NCBI GenBank assembly: GCA_025454425.1
Contig: JALOOL010000019.1
Span: forward strand, 1-34,839
Source: Hydrococcus sp. Prado102
Lineage (GTDB): Bacteria; Cyanobacteriota; Cyanobacteriia; Cyanobacteriales; Microcystaceae
Length of the DNA stretch: 34,839 bases
Direction: 5' to 3'
Each line of letters starts with the position of its first letter. Position 1 is the first letter of the stretch. Below the pieces are notes generated by a model that was not told the DNA's origin, did no database searches, and saw only the letters and a list, made by a program, of their open reading frames with translations. Below, piece by piece: positions 17,836 through 25,510 of the stretch. Made by a program: the position numbers and the translations under genes.

Positions 17836-18597
17836 ATGGCACAATTTAGCAAGACTTGGTGGGGTAAGCGATTTATCGAAGCGTTAGAAGAATTTAGCGA
17901 CGCGGCTAGGTTGAGTCGGGGACGCTCCTATGCCCGTAACGGTAAGATTAAGGAATATCAGATTACTAACAACCAAATTACCGCTTTTGTTAGGGGGTCT
18001 GTAAATCCTTATTTTGGCGTTTACAAAGAACCTTTATACAATACAAATATCGAAATTAAAGCGATTTCTGCCGCCGATTGGTCAAAAGCGATCGCATTTC
18101 TTGGTTCAAAAGCGAGTTTGGTTTCAAAGCTTTTGATGAATGAAGTTCCTGACAATATAGAAGAAGCATTTTCTCAATTAAACCTACATTTACTCCCCCA
18201 CAACCGCCAAGATTTTAAGACCAATTGTTCTTGTCCCGACTGGGAAAATCCTTGCAAACATATTGCCGGGGTTTATTACTTAGTCGCATCTGAATTAGAC
18301 AGAGATCCATTTTTGCTGTTTGAGTTACGGGGAATTTCGCGTTTAAAACTGCAAGAAGAACTAGCTAAATCCCCGCTGGGGAAAGTTTTATCGAAGGCGA
18401 TCGATACTCAAGAAATTTCACCAGAACCCGTCGGCGCTTACTATACAAAACCCAAAAAAGTGCAGAGATTAGAACCCATTTCACCACAAGATTTTTGGCT
18501 ACCCCAGAAGCGATTGCCTCAAACGGTTGAAGCAGCTTCACCTACTAGTATTCCGGCGATCGCCATCAAAAAAGCAGGGGATTTCCCGCCGTTTTGA
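17836..18597 (+). CDS. SWIM zinc-finger domain protein
   Basis: 253 residues. The SWIM motif CxCx(n)CxH is visible as CSCPDWENPCKHIAGVYYLV, with ligands C131, C133, C140 and H142. The N-terminal part starts with FSKTWWGKRFIEALEEF and RLSRGRSYARNGKI, typical of the SWIM proteins that accompany SNF2 helicases. SWIM fingers bind DNA or proteins. Functional coupling with the SNF2 helicase upstream is expected, although the DUF6888/6887 pair on the other strand lies between them. The C-terminal 70 residues are Pro-rich and low in complexity. Confidence 0.88.
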   Translation: MAQFSKTWWGKRFIEALEEFSDAARLSRGRSYARNGKIKEYQITNNQITAFVRGSVNPYFGVYKEPLYNTNIEIKAISAADWSKAIAFLGSKASLVSKLLMNEVPDNIEEAFSQLNLHLLPHNRQDFKTNCSCPDWENPCKHIAGVYYLVASELDRDPFLLFELRGISRLKLQEELAKSPLGKVLSKAIDTQEISPEPVGAYYTKPKKVQRLEPISPQDFWLPQKRLPQTVEAASPTSIPAIAIKKAGDFPPF

Positions 18598-18757
18598 AAA
18601 AAGATCTTTCTTTTCTTGAGGTGATGGAAGACTTCTATAAAAGAGTTAAAGTTAAGTTATAAGTATAGCTATTGACAAAATGTTTAAGTTGTTATGTTTA
18701 AGAATTGCAGGTGAAAATAATTTTTTGAAACAACTTAGATACAATCCTTCTGCCTTA

Positions 18758-19732
18758 CTAAAACGCTGAATCGTTCCGATAATCTTGCCATCTTTCGTAT
18801 AGCCAAAACGTTAACGCCCAGAGTGCAGTTCCGAGCATTTGGCAAAGGTGATGTACCGTTGCGATCGCGAGGCTTTCAGCGGCAGGTATTCCAAATTTTG
18901 TCAAGGCAAATGTAAGGGAGGCTTCATAAACGCCGATATTAGCCGGCGCGATAGGAACTAATGTGCCAAGATTTAAAATAACCAGCGCTAGGAGAAGTTC
19001 TGAATAAGATAAAGAATATCCTTGGGCGAAGCACAAAATCGATAGCGCAATCAGTTCGCTAATCCAATTGGCTAGTCCCACGATCAGCCCTCCAGAGAAA
19101 CGTTTGGGTTCTTGAAGCGATCGCAAACCAACCTTGAAGCCTCTTAGCCAATGGGCGATCGTTTTAAAACGACGATGAAGCAAGCGCAAGAGAATATAAA
19201 AACTAAAAAATATAATAATTACACTCAATAAAATTGTTTTTAACTTAGAAAAATAACTAGTCCAGGGAACGTCAGGAACTTGAAAAGAGGTTTGCACTAA
19301 AGCTAGACCAATCAATAAAAGAACCGAACCCACATCAGCCACTTTATCAGCCACTAAAACAATAGCTGATGCTTCTGAGGCTTCAATTTGGCGACCGTGC
19401 CTATCTTGATGTTTTCTAGTAAGAACAACCTTAAGCAAATCTCCCGCACCAGTTGGGCCAAAGGTATTGATAAACTGTCCGTAAGAAAAAGCACGGGCGG
19501 CGTGCGTCCATCTTAATTTCGCGTCGCCTGGAAAAAGAACCCATAAGCGATGCGTCTGAAAAATCATTTGAAAAACTACGGCAACCAACGATCCCATCCA
19601 ATAAATCGGGTGAAATTTCGTAAGTGCTTCAACAATTGCTCCTTCTTCTAAATTTAATGTTTTAGCGATAAAAATTAATCCAATTCCAATGACTAGGAAA
19701 GTAACGATAACAAGAGGAAGCTGGTGTTTCAT
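18758..19732 (-). CDS. Flippase-like integral membrane protein (LPG synthase TM domain/YbhN family)
   Basis: 324 residues with about eight hydrophobic segments. The family signatures are YGQFINTFGPTGAGDLLKVV (about 89-108), ASAIVLVADKVADVGS, and near the C-terminus LVPIAPANIGVYEASL. These belong to the lysylphosphatidylglycerol synthase transmembrane/UPF0104 superfamily, whose members are proposed lipid or lipid-linked sugar flippases. No aminoacyltransferase domain is fused, so it is unlikely to make lysyl-PG. The gene is convergent with the SWIM gene and divergent from the dioxygenase gene. The substrate is unknown. Confidence 0.8.
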   Translation of the reverse strand: MKHQLPLVIVTFLVIGIGLIFIAKTLNLEEGAIVEALTKFHPIYWMGSLVAVVFQMIFQTHRLWVLFPGDAKLRWTHAARAFSYGQFINTFGPTGAGDLLKVVLTRKHQDRHGRQIEASEASAIVLVADKVADVGSVLLLIGLALVQTSFQVPDVPWTSYFSKLKTILLSVIIIFFSFYILLRLLHRRFKTIAHWLRGFKVGLRSLQEPKRFSGGLIVGLANWISELIALSILCFAQGYSLSYSELLLALVILNLGTLVPIAPANIGVYEASLTFALTKFGIPAAESLAIATVHHLCQMLGTALWALTFWLYERWQDYRNDSAF

Positions 19733-20044
19733 TTAAAATCCATTTGGATAATTCACATAGTAGGGGTTGGTAGGAAAATAAAATTTTCTCTACTATGCTT
19801 AGTATTCCCAGTTAGAGGATTTTATTCGTATTCTCATTTTTGACGTGTTCTCCATTGATTTAGTTTCTGGCGATCGCGATATCAGTTGAGTCTTCTTTTC
19901 TGAATCTTATTATTTCTATTTTAAGATTTTACAAAGCTAAGTTGATTCTTTTAACCTAAATTGAGACTCGACCATATAAGATAGATTTTGGCAAACTTGA
20001 ATCCCATTTAACGATCGCATATTTAAGTAAGGATTTTTAGTGGT
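19733..20044. promoter_or_regulatory. 312-bp divergent intergenic region with hairpin
   Basis: Contains the divergent promoters of the flippase-like gene and the dioxygenase gene. An 8-bp inverted repeat (CATAGTAG at 19756-19763, CTACTATG at 19790-19797) encloses a second GAAAAT/ATTTTC hairpin. It lies 24 bp upstream of the flippase-like start, possibly in its leader. No -35/-10 can be assigned with confidence. Confidence 0.4.
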
Positions 20045-20869
20045 ATGAGCAGTAATTTAAACTCAAATCCAACTCAAGCAAACAACAAGTTTTCTTTGGA
20101 TAGTTTTAAGCAGGCGCTACGCGATTTTTTGATTTACGGTGTTGGCGAACCGATAATTCGACAGCTTGAAAAGCTTATCGGTCGTTATTCTTTAATCGGC
20201 AATACGCCTTTTTTCGAGAGAGAACAATTTGAATGGGTACCCCAGTTAGAAGCGAATTGGAAAACAATTCGCCAAGAATTAGATGAGATTTTAAAGTATC
20301 GAGACGATCTGCCAAACTTCCAAGATATCTCGCCAGATCAAGCTTACCAAACCAGCAAAGATAACCTTTGGAAAACTTATTTTCTCTATGGTTATGGAAT
20401 TAAAGCCGAAAAAAATTGCGATCGCACCCCAAAAACTACTCGCATTATCGAACAAATTCCTGGTATGAAAACGGCTTTCTTTTCCATTCTATTACCTGGA
20501 AAACACATTCCCGAACATTGCGGCCCTTACAAAGGTGTTATTCGCTGTCTCCTCGGACTAAAAATTCCCGAACCTAGAGAAAAATGCCGGATTCGCGTTT
20601 GGGATGAAACTAGACACTGGGAAGAGGGCAAATGTATGTTATTTGATGATTCTTTTCCTCATGAGGCTTGGAACGAAACTGATGATGTTCGCGTCGTTTT
20701 ATTTTTAGATATTGTCAGACCAATGCGCTTTCCTTTATCGCTGATTAACAATCTGTTGCTGAAGCTAATTGCCGCATCGCCTTACGTTCAAGATGGAACT
20801 AAAAATCAGAGGAAATGGGATAGCCGTCTAGACGAACTCTTTGCCGCTACAGTCGTTAAAAACCAATAA
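20045..20869 (+). CDS. Aspartyl/asparaginyl beta-hydroxylase domain dioxygenase
   Basis: 274 residues. The core from about 135 to 228 shows the AspH/LpxO-type Fe(II)/2-oxoglutarate fold: FSILLPGKHIPEHCGPYKGV with iron ligand His158, RCLLGLKIPEP, and FDDSFPHEAWNETDDVRVVL with His206 as second iron ligand and Arg216 as the likely 2-oxoglutarate ligand. The family hydroxylates peptide Asp/Asn residues or lipid A acyl chains; the substrate here is unknown. A hydrophobic C-terminal segment (FPLSLINNLLLKLIAASPY) could touch the membrane. It is divergent from the flippase-like gene, a pairing that hints at a lipid role but does not prove it. Confidence 0.87.
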   Translation: MSSNLNSNPTQANNKFSLDSFKQALRDFLIYGVGEPIIRQLEKLIGRYSLIGNTPFFEREQFEWVPQLEANWKTIRQELDEILKYRDDLPNFQDISPDQAYQTSKDNLWKTYFLYGYGIKAEKNCDRTPKTTRIIEQIPGMKTAFFSILLPGKHIPEHCGPYKGVIRCLLGLKIPEPREKCRIRVWDETRHWEEGKCMLFDDSFPHEAWNETDDVRVVLFLDIVRPMRFPLSLINNLLLKLIAASPYVQDGTKNQRKWDSRLDELFAATVVKNQ

Positions 20870-20943
20870 AAAAAGCAGGAGGCTTTTATCAGTTACCAGT
20901 TACCAGTAATGGAAGTCAGAAGTTTAGTAGGGGCGAATGGCTA

Positions 20944-20970
20944 TACGTCTTTCAGACGGGCTACGCCAAC
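20944..20970 (-). repeat. 27-bp hairpin element, copy 2
   Basis: The reverse complement is identical to 9980-10006. On the + strand it begins TACGTCTTTCAGACGGGCTA, with hairpin CGTCT-TTC-AGACG. It lies 11 bp before the 108-bp block, whereas copy 1 lies 31 bp after its block, so the association is conserved but rearranged. Confidence 0.8.
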
Positions 20971-20981
20971 GCCCGTACAAG

Positions 20982-21089
20982 AGTTCAGGAGTAGAGACGC
21001 GATATATCGCGACTGCATTCAATGGGCGGAAGTAGAGACGCGATATATCGCGTCTTTACAGCCCCCATGCCTCGTCTTTACAGGAGTTT
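20982..21089. repeat. 108-bp dispersed repeat, copy 2 (paired with 9841-9948)
   Basis: Same orientation as copy 1. It contains two intact palindrome cores GACGCGATATATCGCG (20996-21011 and 21037-21052), whereas the first palindrome of copy 1 has decayed. It ends with CCTCGTCTTTACAGGAGTTT. Confidence 0.8.
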
Positions 21090-21208
21090 AGGAGGAAAGT
21101 AGTAGATATTCCCCCAAGTCTTCCAAGTCTTTTTACGAACGACTTCCGACTTTCATTAAGCTGGTCACTGGTAACTGGTCACTGATAACTGAAAAAGCTG
21201 GTCGCTCT

Positions 21209-21700
21209 CTAGTCCTGTTTCTCGCTTGTAGAATTGTTTTTGTCCTCCAATAACACCTCTTGAATCAGCGAAGCACAACGATAAATCATCGCAGCACGGC
21301 TAGTTACGCCCAGCTTGATGAAAATACGGCGCAAGTGAGTGGAAATCGTCCATTCACTGATTTTAAGTCGATTCGCTATTTGTTTGTTCGAGCAACCGAT
21401 CGCAACCAAAGTAGCAATCTGAAGTTCTCGTTGAGTCAAAATTTCGGCAATATTGGGCTTGGGATCGCGAGGTTTGTCTTGAACCTGCACGATCGAATAA
21501 AATTGTTTGTTAACTTGGAAATGCCCGACCACTAAACCATAAGCATTTACCTCGGATTTAGGACTAGTTTTGGGGTCATTTTCTGATAAAACAACTAAAA
21601 ATTTGGATGTTTTTAGGTTAAATTCGCCACAAATGCTATTTTTTGATAATCGATCTGTTTGTTGAGCAGGGGATGAATTGGTGAAAGTTATTTCGTTCAT
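21209..21700 (-). CDS. LuxR-type helix-turn-helix regulator, paralog 1
   Basis: 163 residues. Residues 86-145 are a LuxR C-terminal DNA-binding domain: LTQRELQIATLVAIGCSNKQIANRLKISEWTISTHLRRIFIKLGV. There is no phospho-receiver domain. The N-terminal 85 residues are instead a short domain with AYGLVVGHFQVNKQFYSIVQVQD, shared with the protein at 23549-24040, so the two are clear paralogs. I recall similar small regulators in other cyanobacteria, but not a characterised role. It is preceded by a very long non-coding region. It probably acts as a transcription factor whose signal enters through the N-terminal domain. Confidence 0.85.
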   Translation of the reverse strand: MNEITFTNSSPAQQTDRLSKNSICGEFNLKTSKFLVVLSENDPKTSPKSEVNAYGLVVGHFQVNKQFYSIVQVQDKPRDPKPNIAEILTQRELQIATLVAIGCSNKQIANRLKISEWTISTHLRRIFIKLGVTSRAAMIYRCASLIQEVLLEDKNNSTSEKQD

Positions 21701-22436
21701 AGTCGTTACTAGTTAGCAATTGGGCGATTGCTTGTGTCTAAGCTTTTTGTGTAAGAGCGTTTATTAAATGACAGTAGTGAGCCGCTATACAGGTGTTCCG
21801 CTTGCTAGCAAAAAGCGAACTCAATTAGAATGCTTGAAGTGGCAACAAAGCGATCGCTCGCCCGTCGAGCCAGAAATTTCAAGCTGAAAATATTTAACAG
21901 TTGTGAGTTTTAGTCATAAGTAAAGCTCGATCTTTCATTGTTTAGCTCAATCATGAGTGGTGAAAAGAAACAAGCTAGGGACAACAAGTAAAAAAGTAGA
22001 GAGGCTCGACAGGCAATGCACAGCTTAATTATAAAATTTACCCTGTTGAATTGGAGTGGCTCTGTTTAAGACACTAATCCGTAAGGGTTCATTGGCATTT
22101 TCCATTCACAAATAAGCACTGCTCTTTCAGGAATTAGGGTTTTTTCTGTTGTAGTCTATTTTATTTTCAATCTATTCTAATCGCTTTCTTGATTTAAGCG
22201 AAGAAAAAGTTTAGCAATAAATATGTTGAAATCTAAACTTTTAAAATGAAAACAAGTTCCTGTCTATCTAAATTATACAAATATTTTTAGCTTTATCTAT
22301 CGCTCTCAGAGCGTTAGAGAGAATTTTTGCTCGATTCATTAAAAGTTTGTTCGATCGAAATATATTTTTTATTTTATGCAAATTAGCTACGTTAGCTTTA
22401 ATTGTCCGCGATCGCGCTCAAAAACTTAAATGAGAA

Positions 22437-22487
22437 GTCAAAGTTTTGTTAGCGATCTCCAAACGATAGACGCAACAAAACTTTGAC
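22437..22487. other. Strong RNA-type hairpin with 14-bp perfect arms
   Basis: GTCAAAGTTTTGTT (22437-22450) is the exact reverse complement of AACAAAACTTTGAC (22474-22487). The 23-nt loop can add GCG/CGC and ATC/GAT pairs. It lies in a non-coding region with no adjacent stop codon, so it is more than an ordinary gene-end terminator. A direct repeat GACAATCGCTAA(T/C)TA follows at 22485 and 22520. Confidence 0.6.
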
Positions 22488-22543
22488 AATCGCTAATTAT
22501 ATAAAAACAACAAAAAGCAGACAATCGCTAACTAATAAAAATA

Positions 22544-22566
22544 ACAAGATTGACACAAAATCTTGT
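22544..22566 (-). terminator. Putative intrinsic terminator of the 22593-22922 gene
   Basis: An 8-bp perfect stem (ACAAGATT / AATCTTGT, 7-nt loop). Read on the minus strand it is followed by TATTTTTATTAG, 26 bp past the stop of the small gene. On the + strand it is also followed by CTCTTGTTTT, so it may work in both directions. Confidence 0.6.
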
Positions 22567-22592
22567 CTCTTGTTTTAGCAACCCATTCTGCT

Positions 22593-22922
22593 TTACTCTA
22601 AACACGAGTTGTTTTTGATAATTTCAACTAACTGAGACAACTGCTCTTCATCGGTTAACTTCAGTTCGATTAACACGCGAAAAATATCTTCTTTATCACT
22701 TTGAGGCTCTATCTGATACTTGCGATGTGTGACTATAGCATCAAATGAGAAAAAGCTCTCTTCATAAATTTTACTTATGTCATCGGGAATTTCTCCCCAG
22801 ACCAAATCGACAACACTGACTCGATCCCCAATCTGCAAGTTAGGATCGAACTTGTATCTAGCAATTTCAACATCTGAGTGGTCATCCAGTGGAAGATGGA
22901 CATAGATTCGGCATTCTAACAT
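22593..22922 (-). CDS. Hypothetical protein
   Basis: 109 residues, not recognised. It is soluble and acidic, with alternating strand-like and helical segments. The N-terminus MLECRIYVHLPLDDHSD is beta-like, a middle segment QIGDRVSVVDLVWGEIPDD resembles a small beta-barrel, and the end LTDEEQLSQLVEIIKNNSC is helical. No Cys/His cluster, signal peptide or membrane segment. It lies alone between the two LuxR-type genes, on the same strand, with long spacers on both sides and its own likely terminator, so it is probably an independent unit. Confidence 0.6.
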   Translation of the reverse strand: MLECRIYVHLPLDDHSDVEIARYKFDPNLQIGDRVSVVDLVWGEIPDDISKIYEESFFSFDAIVTHRKYQIEPQSDKEDIFRVLIELKLTDEEQLSQLVEIIKNNSCLE

Positions 22923-23548
22923 TGTTACCTCATTCGTGGCAGCATTTAGAGAATTCCATTGTTAACAGATTTCCCAAAAGCTCAGTTAAAAATTTCTTTG
23001 AAGAGCAGAAAAATAAAAAAGTAGCTCGAACAAGCTTTTTTATAGCGGCTTTCATGTGAGTAGACAAATTCTTGATGCTTATTTTGACTTAATTGAGGAT
23101 TATTTGTTTCATACAATTGAAAACTGCTATGTTTACCGTTTAACGCCTAAATCCTTTAATTTTCGGCTTTCTCGTTAAGTTTGCTCTACTTGAGTTTTTT
23201 TTCCATCTCCAGAAGGACTGAGAAGATATGCCGCTTTGTTATTAATATCACACTTACAATTGTCACACCGCTTTAGCAGTTATACAAATTCGCTCTTATC
23301 TTGCTACAAATATTGATTTTGGGGAAAAAATAAAAAGATTTCTTAGGGACAAGGGAAATGGGGAAAGGGAGACAAGGAGACAAGGAGACAAGGAGACAAG
23401 GGAAAATCATGTACAGACGCGATATATCGCGTCTCTACGACTTTCGACTTTCGACTTTCGACTTTCGACTTTTTTAACTGGTCACTGGTCACTGATAACT
23501 GATAATCCCCACTCAACTATCTGTAGCGAATATAAATAGTAATTTATA
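22923..23548. other. 626-bp intergenic region with repeat modules
   Basis: The first 400 bp show no gene. The last 200 bp hold a composite repeat: (GGAGACAA)4 at 23368-23399, a 28-bp palindrome at 23411-23438, (CGACTTT)5 at 23438-23472, and GGTCACT/ATAACTG-type heptamers at about 23479-23506. Confidence 0.6.
23368..23472. repeat. Composite repeat module: octamer array, palindrome, heptamer array
   Basis: Four tandem GGAGACAA units, then the palindrome GTACAGACGCGATATATCGC...CTAC (23411-23438), then five CGACTTT units. The reverse complement matches the region at 34291-34400, where heptamer, identical 28-bp palindrome and TTGTCTCCC tract occur in the same order. The modules therefore move or duplicate as a unit. 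Confidence 0.8.
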
Positions 23549-24040
23549 TTAGTGGCACGTTGTTGATAAGGGAGCAACTGTCGCCTCTGTCATTAGAGAA
23601 GTACAACGAGAAATCATCGCAGCGCGGTTGGTTACGCCCAACTTGACGAAAATTCGGCGCAAATGGGTAGTAATATTCCACTCACTTACTTTTAGGCGAT
23701 CGGCGATTTGTTGGTTAGAATGACCCAGTACAACTAGAGTAGCAACCTGAAGCTCGCGTTCGTTCAAAATTTTAGTAAGATGAGATTGTATGGGCTTTGG
23801 CGCGTCCTTAGCCTTCACGATCGCGTAAGATTGTCCGTTAATTTGTAAGTGTCCGATCGCCGAACCATAAGCAGTCTCATCAGCAAATAGCTCGGATTTT
23901 GGACGAAGTTTAAGGTTTTTTTTCGATAAAATCGCCTCAAATTGTGATTTACTGAGCTTAAGTTTGCTGTAATTGCTATATTTGATTAGTTGGGCTAATT
24001 GACGCTCGTAGTAAGAGTTGGAAAAAGTAGCTTCAATCAT
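23549..24040 (-). CDS. LuxR-type helix-turn-helix regulator, paralog 2
   Basis: 163 residues, the same length and architecture as the protein at 21209-21700. The N-terminal domain contains AYGSAIGHLQINGQSYAIVKAKD, and residues 91-150 are the LuxR-type DNA-binding domain (LNERELQVATLVVLGHSNQQIADRLKVSEW...THLRRIFVKLGV). There is no receiver domain. It is transcribed divergently from rfbF across 553 bp, making it the best candidate regulator of the polysaccharide cluster; this is inferred from position. The recognition helices of the two paralogs are similar (ISEWTISTHLRR versus VSEWNITTHLRR), so they may bind related sites. Confidence 0.85.
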   Translation of the reverse strand: MIEATFSNSYYERQLAQLIKYSNYSKLKLSKSQFEAILSKKNLKLRPKSELFADETAYGSAIGHLQINGQSYAIVKAKDAPKPIQSHLTKILNERELQVATLVVLGHSNQQIADRLKVSEWNITTHLRRIFVKLGVTNRAAMISRCTSLMTEATVAPLSTTCH

Positions 24041-24593
24041 AAGTTGTTAATACCTGTTTGTAATCTACTCAAAGCAGTTACCCGGTTTAGTTATCGGTCG
24101 CTGCCCGCTGTTAAATGATATGGCGATCGATTCTGCCGCTGCCCCAAAAAGTAACTGCGCCAAAACCTCGAAACATTGTCTCGAACATTAATGACTCAAT
24201 CTAAGTCAAATGCTTGCAACACAAAAGGAATTTTATTAGTCTCTACAGTTTAAGCAAGCCCTGCAAATTACACAACCTGCTTTTTGATGAATGGAGAAAA
24301 TAGCTATCGGAGATAAAAGTCAGTCATACTATATCCCCTTTAGTTAAATTAGTTTAGTCACATAAATAGAGTACTTCAAATAAGCTACTCAAGATCCATT
24401 ACTAAGAAAAAGTGACTTTCAATAAATTTCTGAAGCATTTAAGATAGCCAGTGTTCGGATCGCTTAAGTGCGCGAGAAAAGACAGTCAAAACCTTAACAA
24501 GCCATTAGACACATTATCGCACAAAACACGATACAGATGTCTTGCGATCGAACTTGTCTGTTTTCTTTGACTCTAATAAGGAAAGTGTGAACC
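24041..24593. promoter_or_regulatory. 553-bp divergent region between LuxR paralog 2 and rfbF
   Basis: Holds the promoters of both genes. A ribosome-binding site AAGGAAAG (24578-24585) precedes the rfbF ATG by 8 bp. TTAAATGA (24111) and CAAAAAGTAACT (24145) recur, as TTAAATGA (21764) and CAAAAAGCGAACT (21809), upstream of LuxR paralog 1, at 64-71 bp from each start codon. A 30-codon frame at 24115 is probably spurious. Confidence 0.45.
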
Positions 24594-25478
24594 ATGAAAG
24601 TAGCGATTCTTGCTGGAGGGCTTGGTACTCGTCTTGCAGAAGAGACTGAAACCAAACCGAAGCCGATGGTAGAGATTGGCGGAAAGCCGATTCTTTGGCA
24701 CATCATGATGCACTATTATCACTATGGCTTTCGAGACTTCGCGATCGCCCTTGGCTACAAAGCTGAAGCGATTAAAAAATACATGGTGGATTATTGCTCG
24801 CTCAGCAGCGACTTAACCGTCAGCATGAGAACTGGCGAAATTAGGAGGCATGGGGGATACCAACCAGACTGGATGGTCGAGCTAGTCGATACCGGACTTT
24901 ACACCAACACCGGGGGACGCATTAAAAGATTAGCACCTTACGTAGGCAATCAAACCTTTATGCTTACCTGGGGCGATGGCGTTTCCGATATTAACTTGAA
25001 CGAGTTACTAGAGTTCCATCGCTCTCATGGCAAACTCGCAACTTTAACAGCAGTAAGACCGCCCGCTCGTTTCGGTCATTTAGAACTAGATGGGTCGCAA
25101 ATCGTCGAATTTTCTGAAAAACCCCAAACCCGCGAAGGCTGGATTAACGGTGCTTTCTTCGTCCTCGAACCAGAAATCTTCGATTATATCGATGGAGACG
25201 ATACGCAGTGGGAAAAAGCCCCACTAGAGCGACTCGCTCAAGAGGGTCAACTCATGGCTTACAAGCACAACTCTTTCTGGCAGTGCATGGATACAATGCG
25301 CGACAAACGCTTGTTAGAAGGCTTGTGGCAGAACGATAAGGCGCCCTGGAAAACTTGGAACGAACAAGAGGAATGTTTTGCTATTGATACGAGCGATCGC
25401 ACAGAGCGCAGCGGCAAAGGAGATCGCGTCGAAGAGTTACGCCGTCCGAAAGTTCAAGTGCCCATGCGAGTAGCCTAA
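24594..25478 (+). CDS. rfbF: Glucose-1-phosphate cytidylyltransferase
   Basis: 294 residues. It makes CDP-glucose from glucose-1-phosphate and CTP (EC 2.7.7.33), the entry step to CDP-linked deoxy and branched sugars. The nucleotidyltransferase signature LAGGLGTRLAEETETKPKPM (residues 6-25), then VEIGGKPILWHIM, the metal-binding TWGDGVSD, and WINGAFFVLEPEIFDYI are clear. The family norm is about 257 residues; after WKTW there are about 35 extra, hydrophilic residues of unknown role. A good AAGGAAAG ribosome-binding site supports the start. It is first in a same-strand run reaching 34313, with short gaps to the next two genes (32 and 22 bp). Confidence 0.95.
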   Translation: MKVAILAGGLGTRLAEETETKPKPMVEIGGKPILWHIMMHYYHYGFRDFAIALGYKAEAIKKYMVDYCSLSSDLTVSMRTGEIRRHGGYQPDWMVELVDTGLYTNTGGRIKRLAPYVGNQTFMLTWGDGVSDINLNELLEFHRSHGKLATLTAVRPPARFGHLELDGSQIVEFSEKPQTREGWINGAFFVLEPEIFDYIDGDDTQWEKAPLERLAQEGQLMAYKHNSFWQCMDTMRDKRLLEGLWQNDKAPWKTWNEQEECFAIDTSDRTERSGKGDRVEELRRPKVQVPMRVA

Positions 25479-25510
25479 AGAATTTTGAGTAACTATAAAG
25501 GTAAAAGCAG

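Larger units (their letters stand above)
20870..21208. other. 339-bp repeat-filled intergenic region
   Basis: Made almost entirely of repeats: CAGTTAC heptamers (20890-20905), a 27-bp hairpin element in reverse orientation (20944-20970), the second copy of the 108-bp block (20982-21089), and GGTCACT/GGTAACT heptamer-like tracts (21160-21192). A 60-codon open frame inside is an accident of these repeats. Confidence 0.75.
21701..22592. other. 892-bp gene-poor region
   Basis: No convincing protein gene. A 39-codon frame at 21768-21887 (starts MTVVSRYTGVPLASKK) is open but unsupported. The right end holds strong hairpins (22437-22487, 22544-22566). The spacing is unusual for this otherwise compact window; an unannotated small RNA or a long regulator leader is possible. 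Confidence 0.45.

Noticed and set aside
20909..21091. 60-codon + strand open frame
   Set aside because: It lies entirely in dispersed repeats (27-bp element and 108-bp block); the frame is a by-product of repeat sequence.
21768..21887. 39-codon frame upstream of LuxR paralog 1
   Set aside because: No ribosome-binding site, no recognisable family; the similarly placed 30-codon frame at 24115 encodes an unrelated peptide.
23368..23472. Possible CRISPR array
   Set aside because: The repeats are 7-8 bp and directly contiguous, with no spacers and no cas genes nearby.
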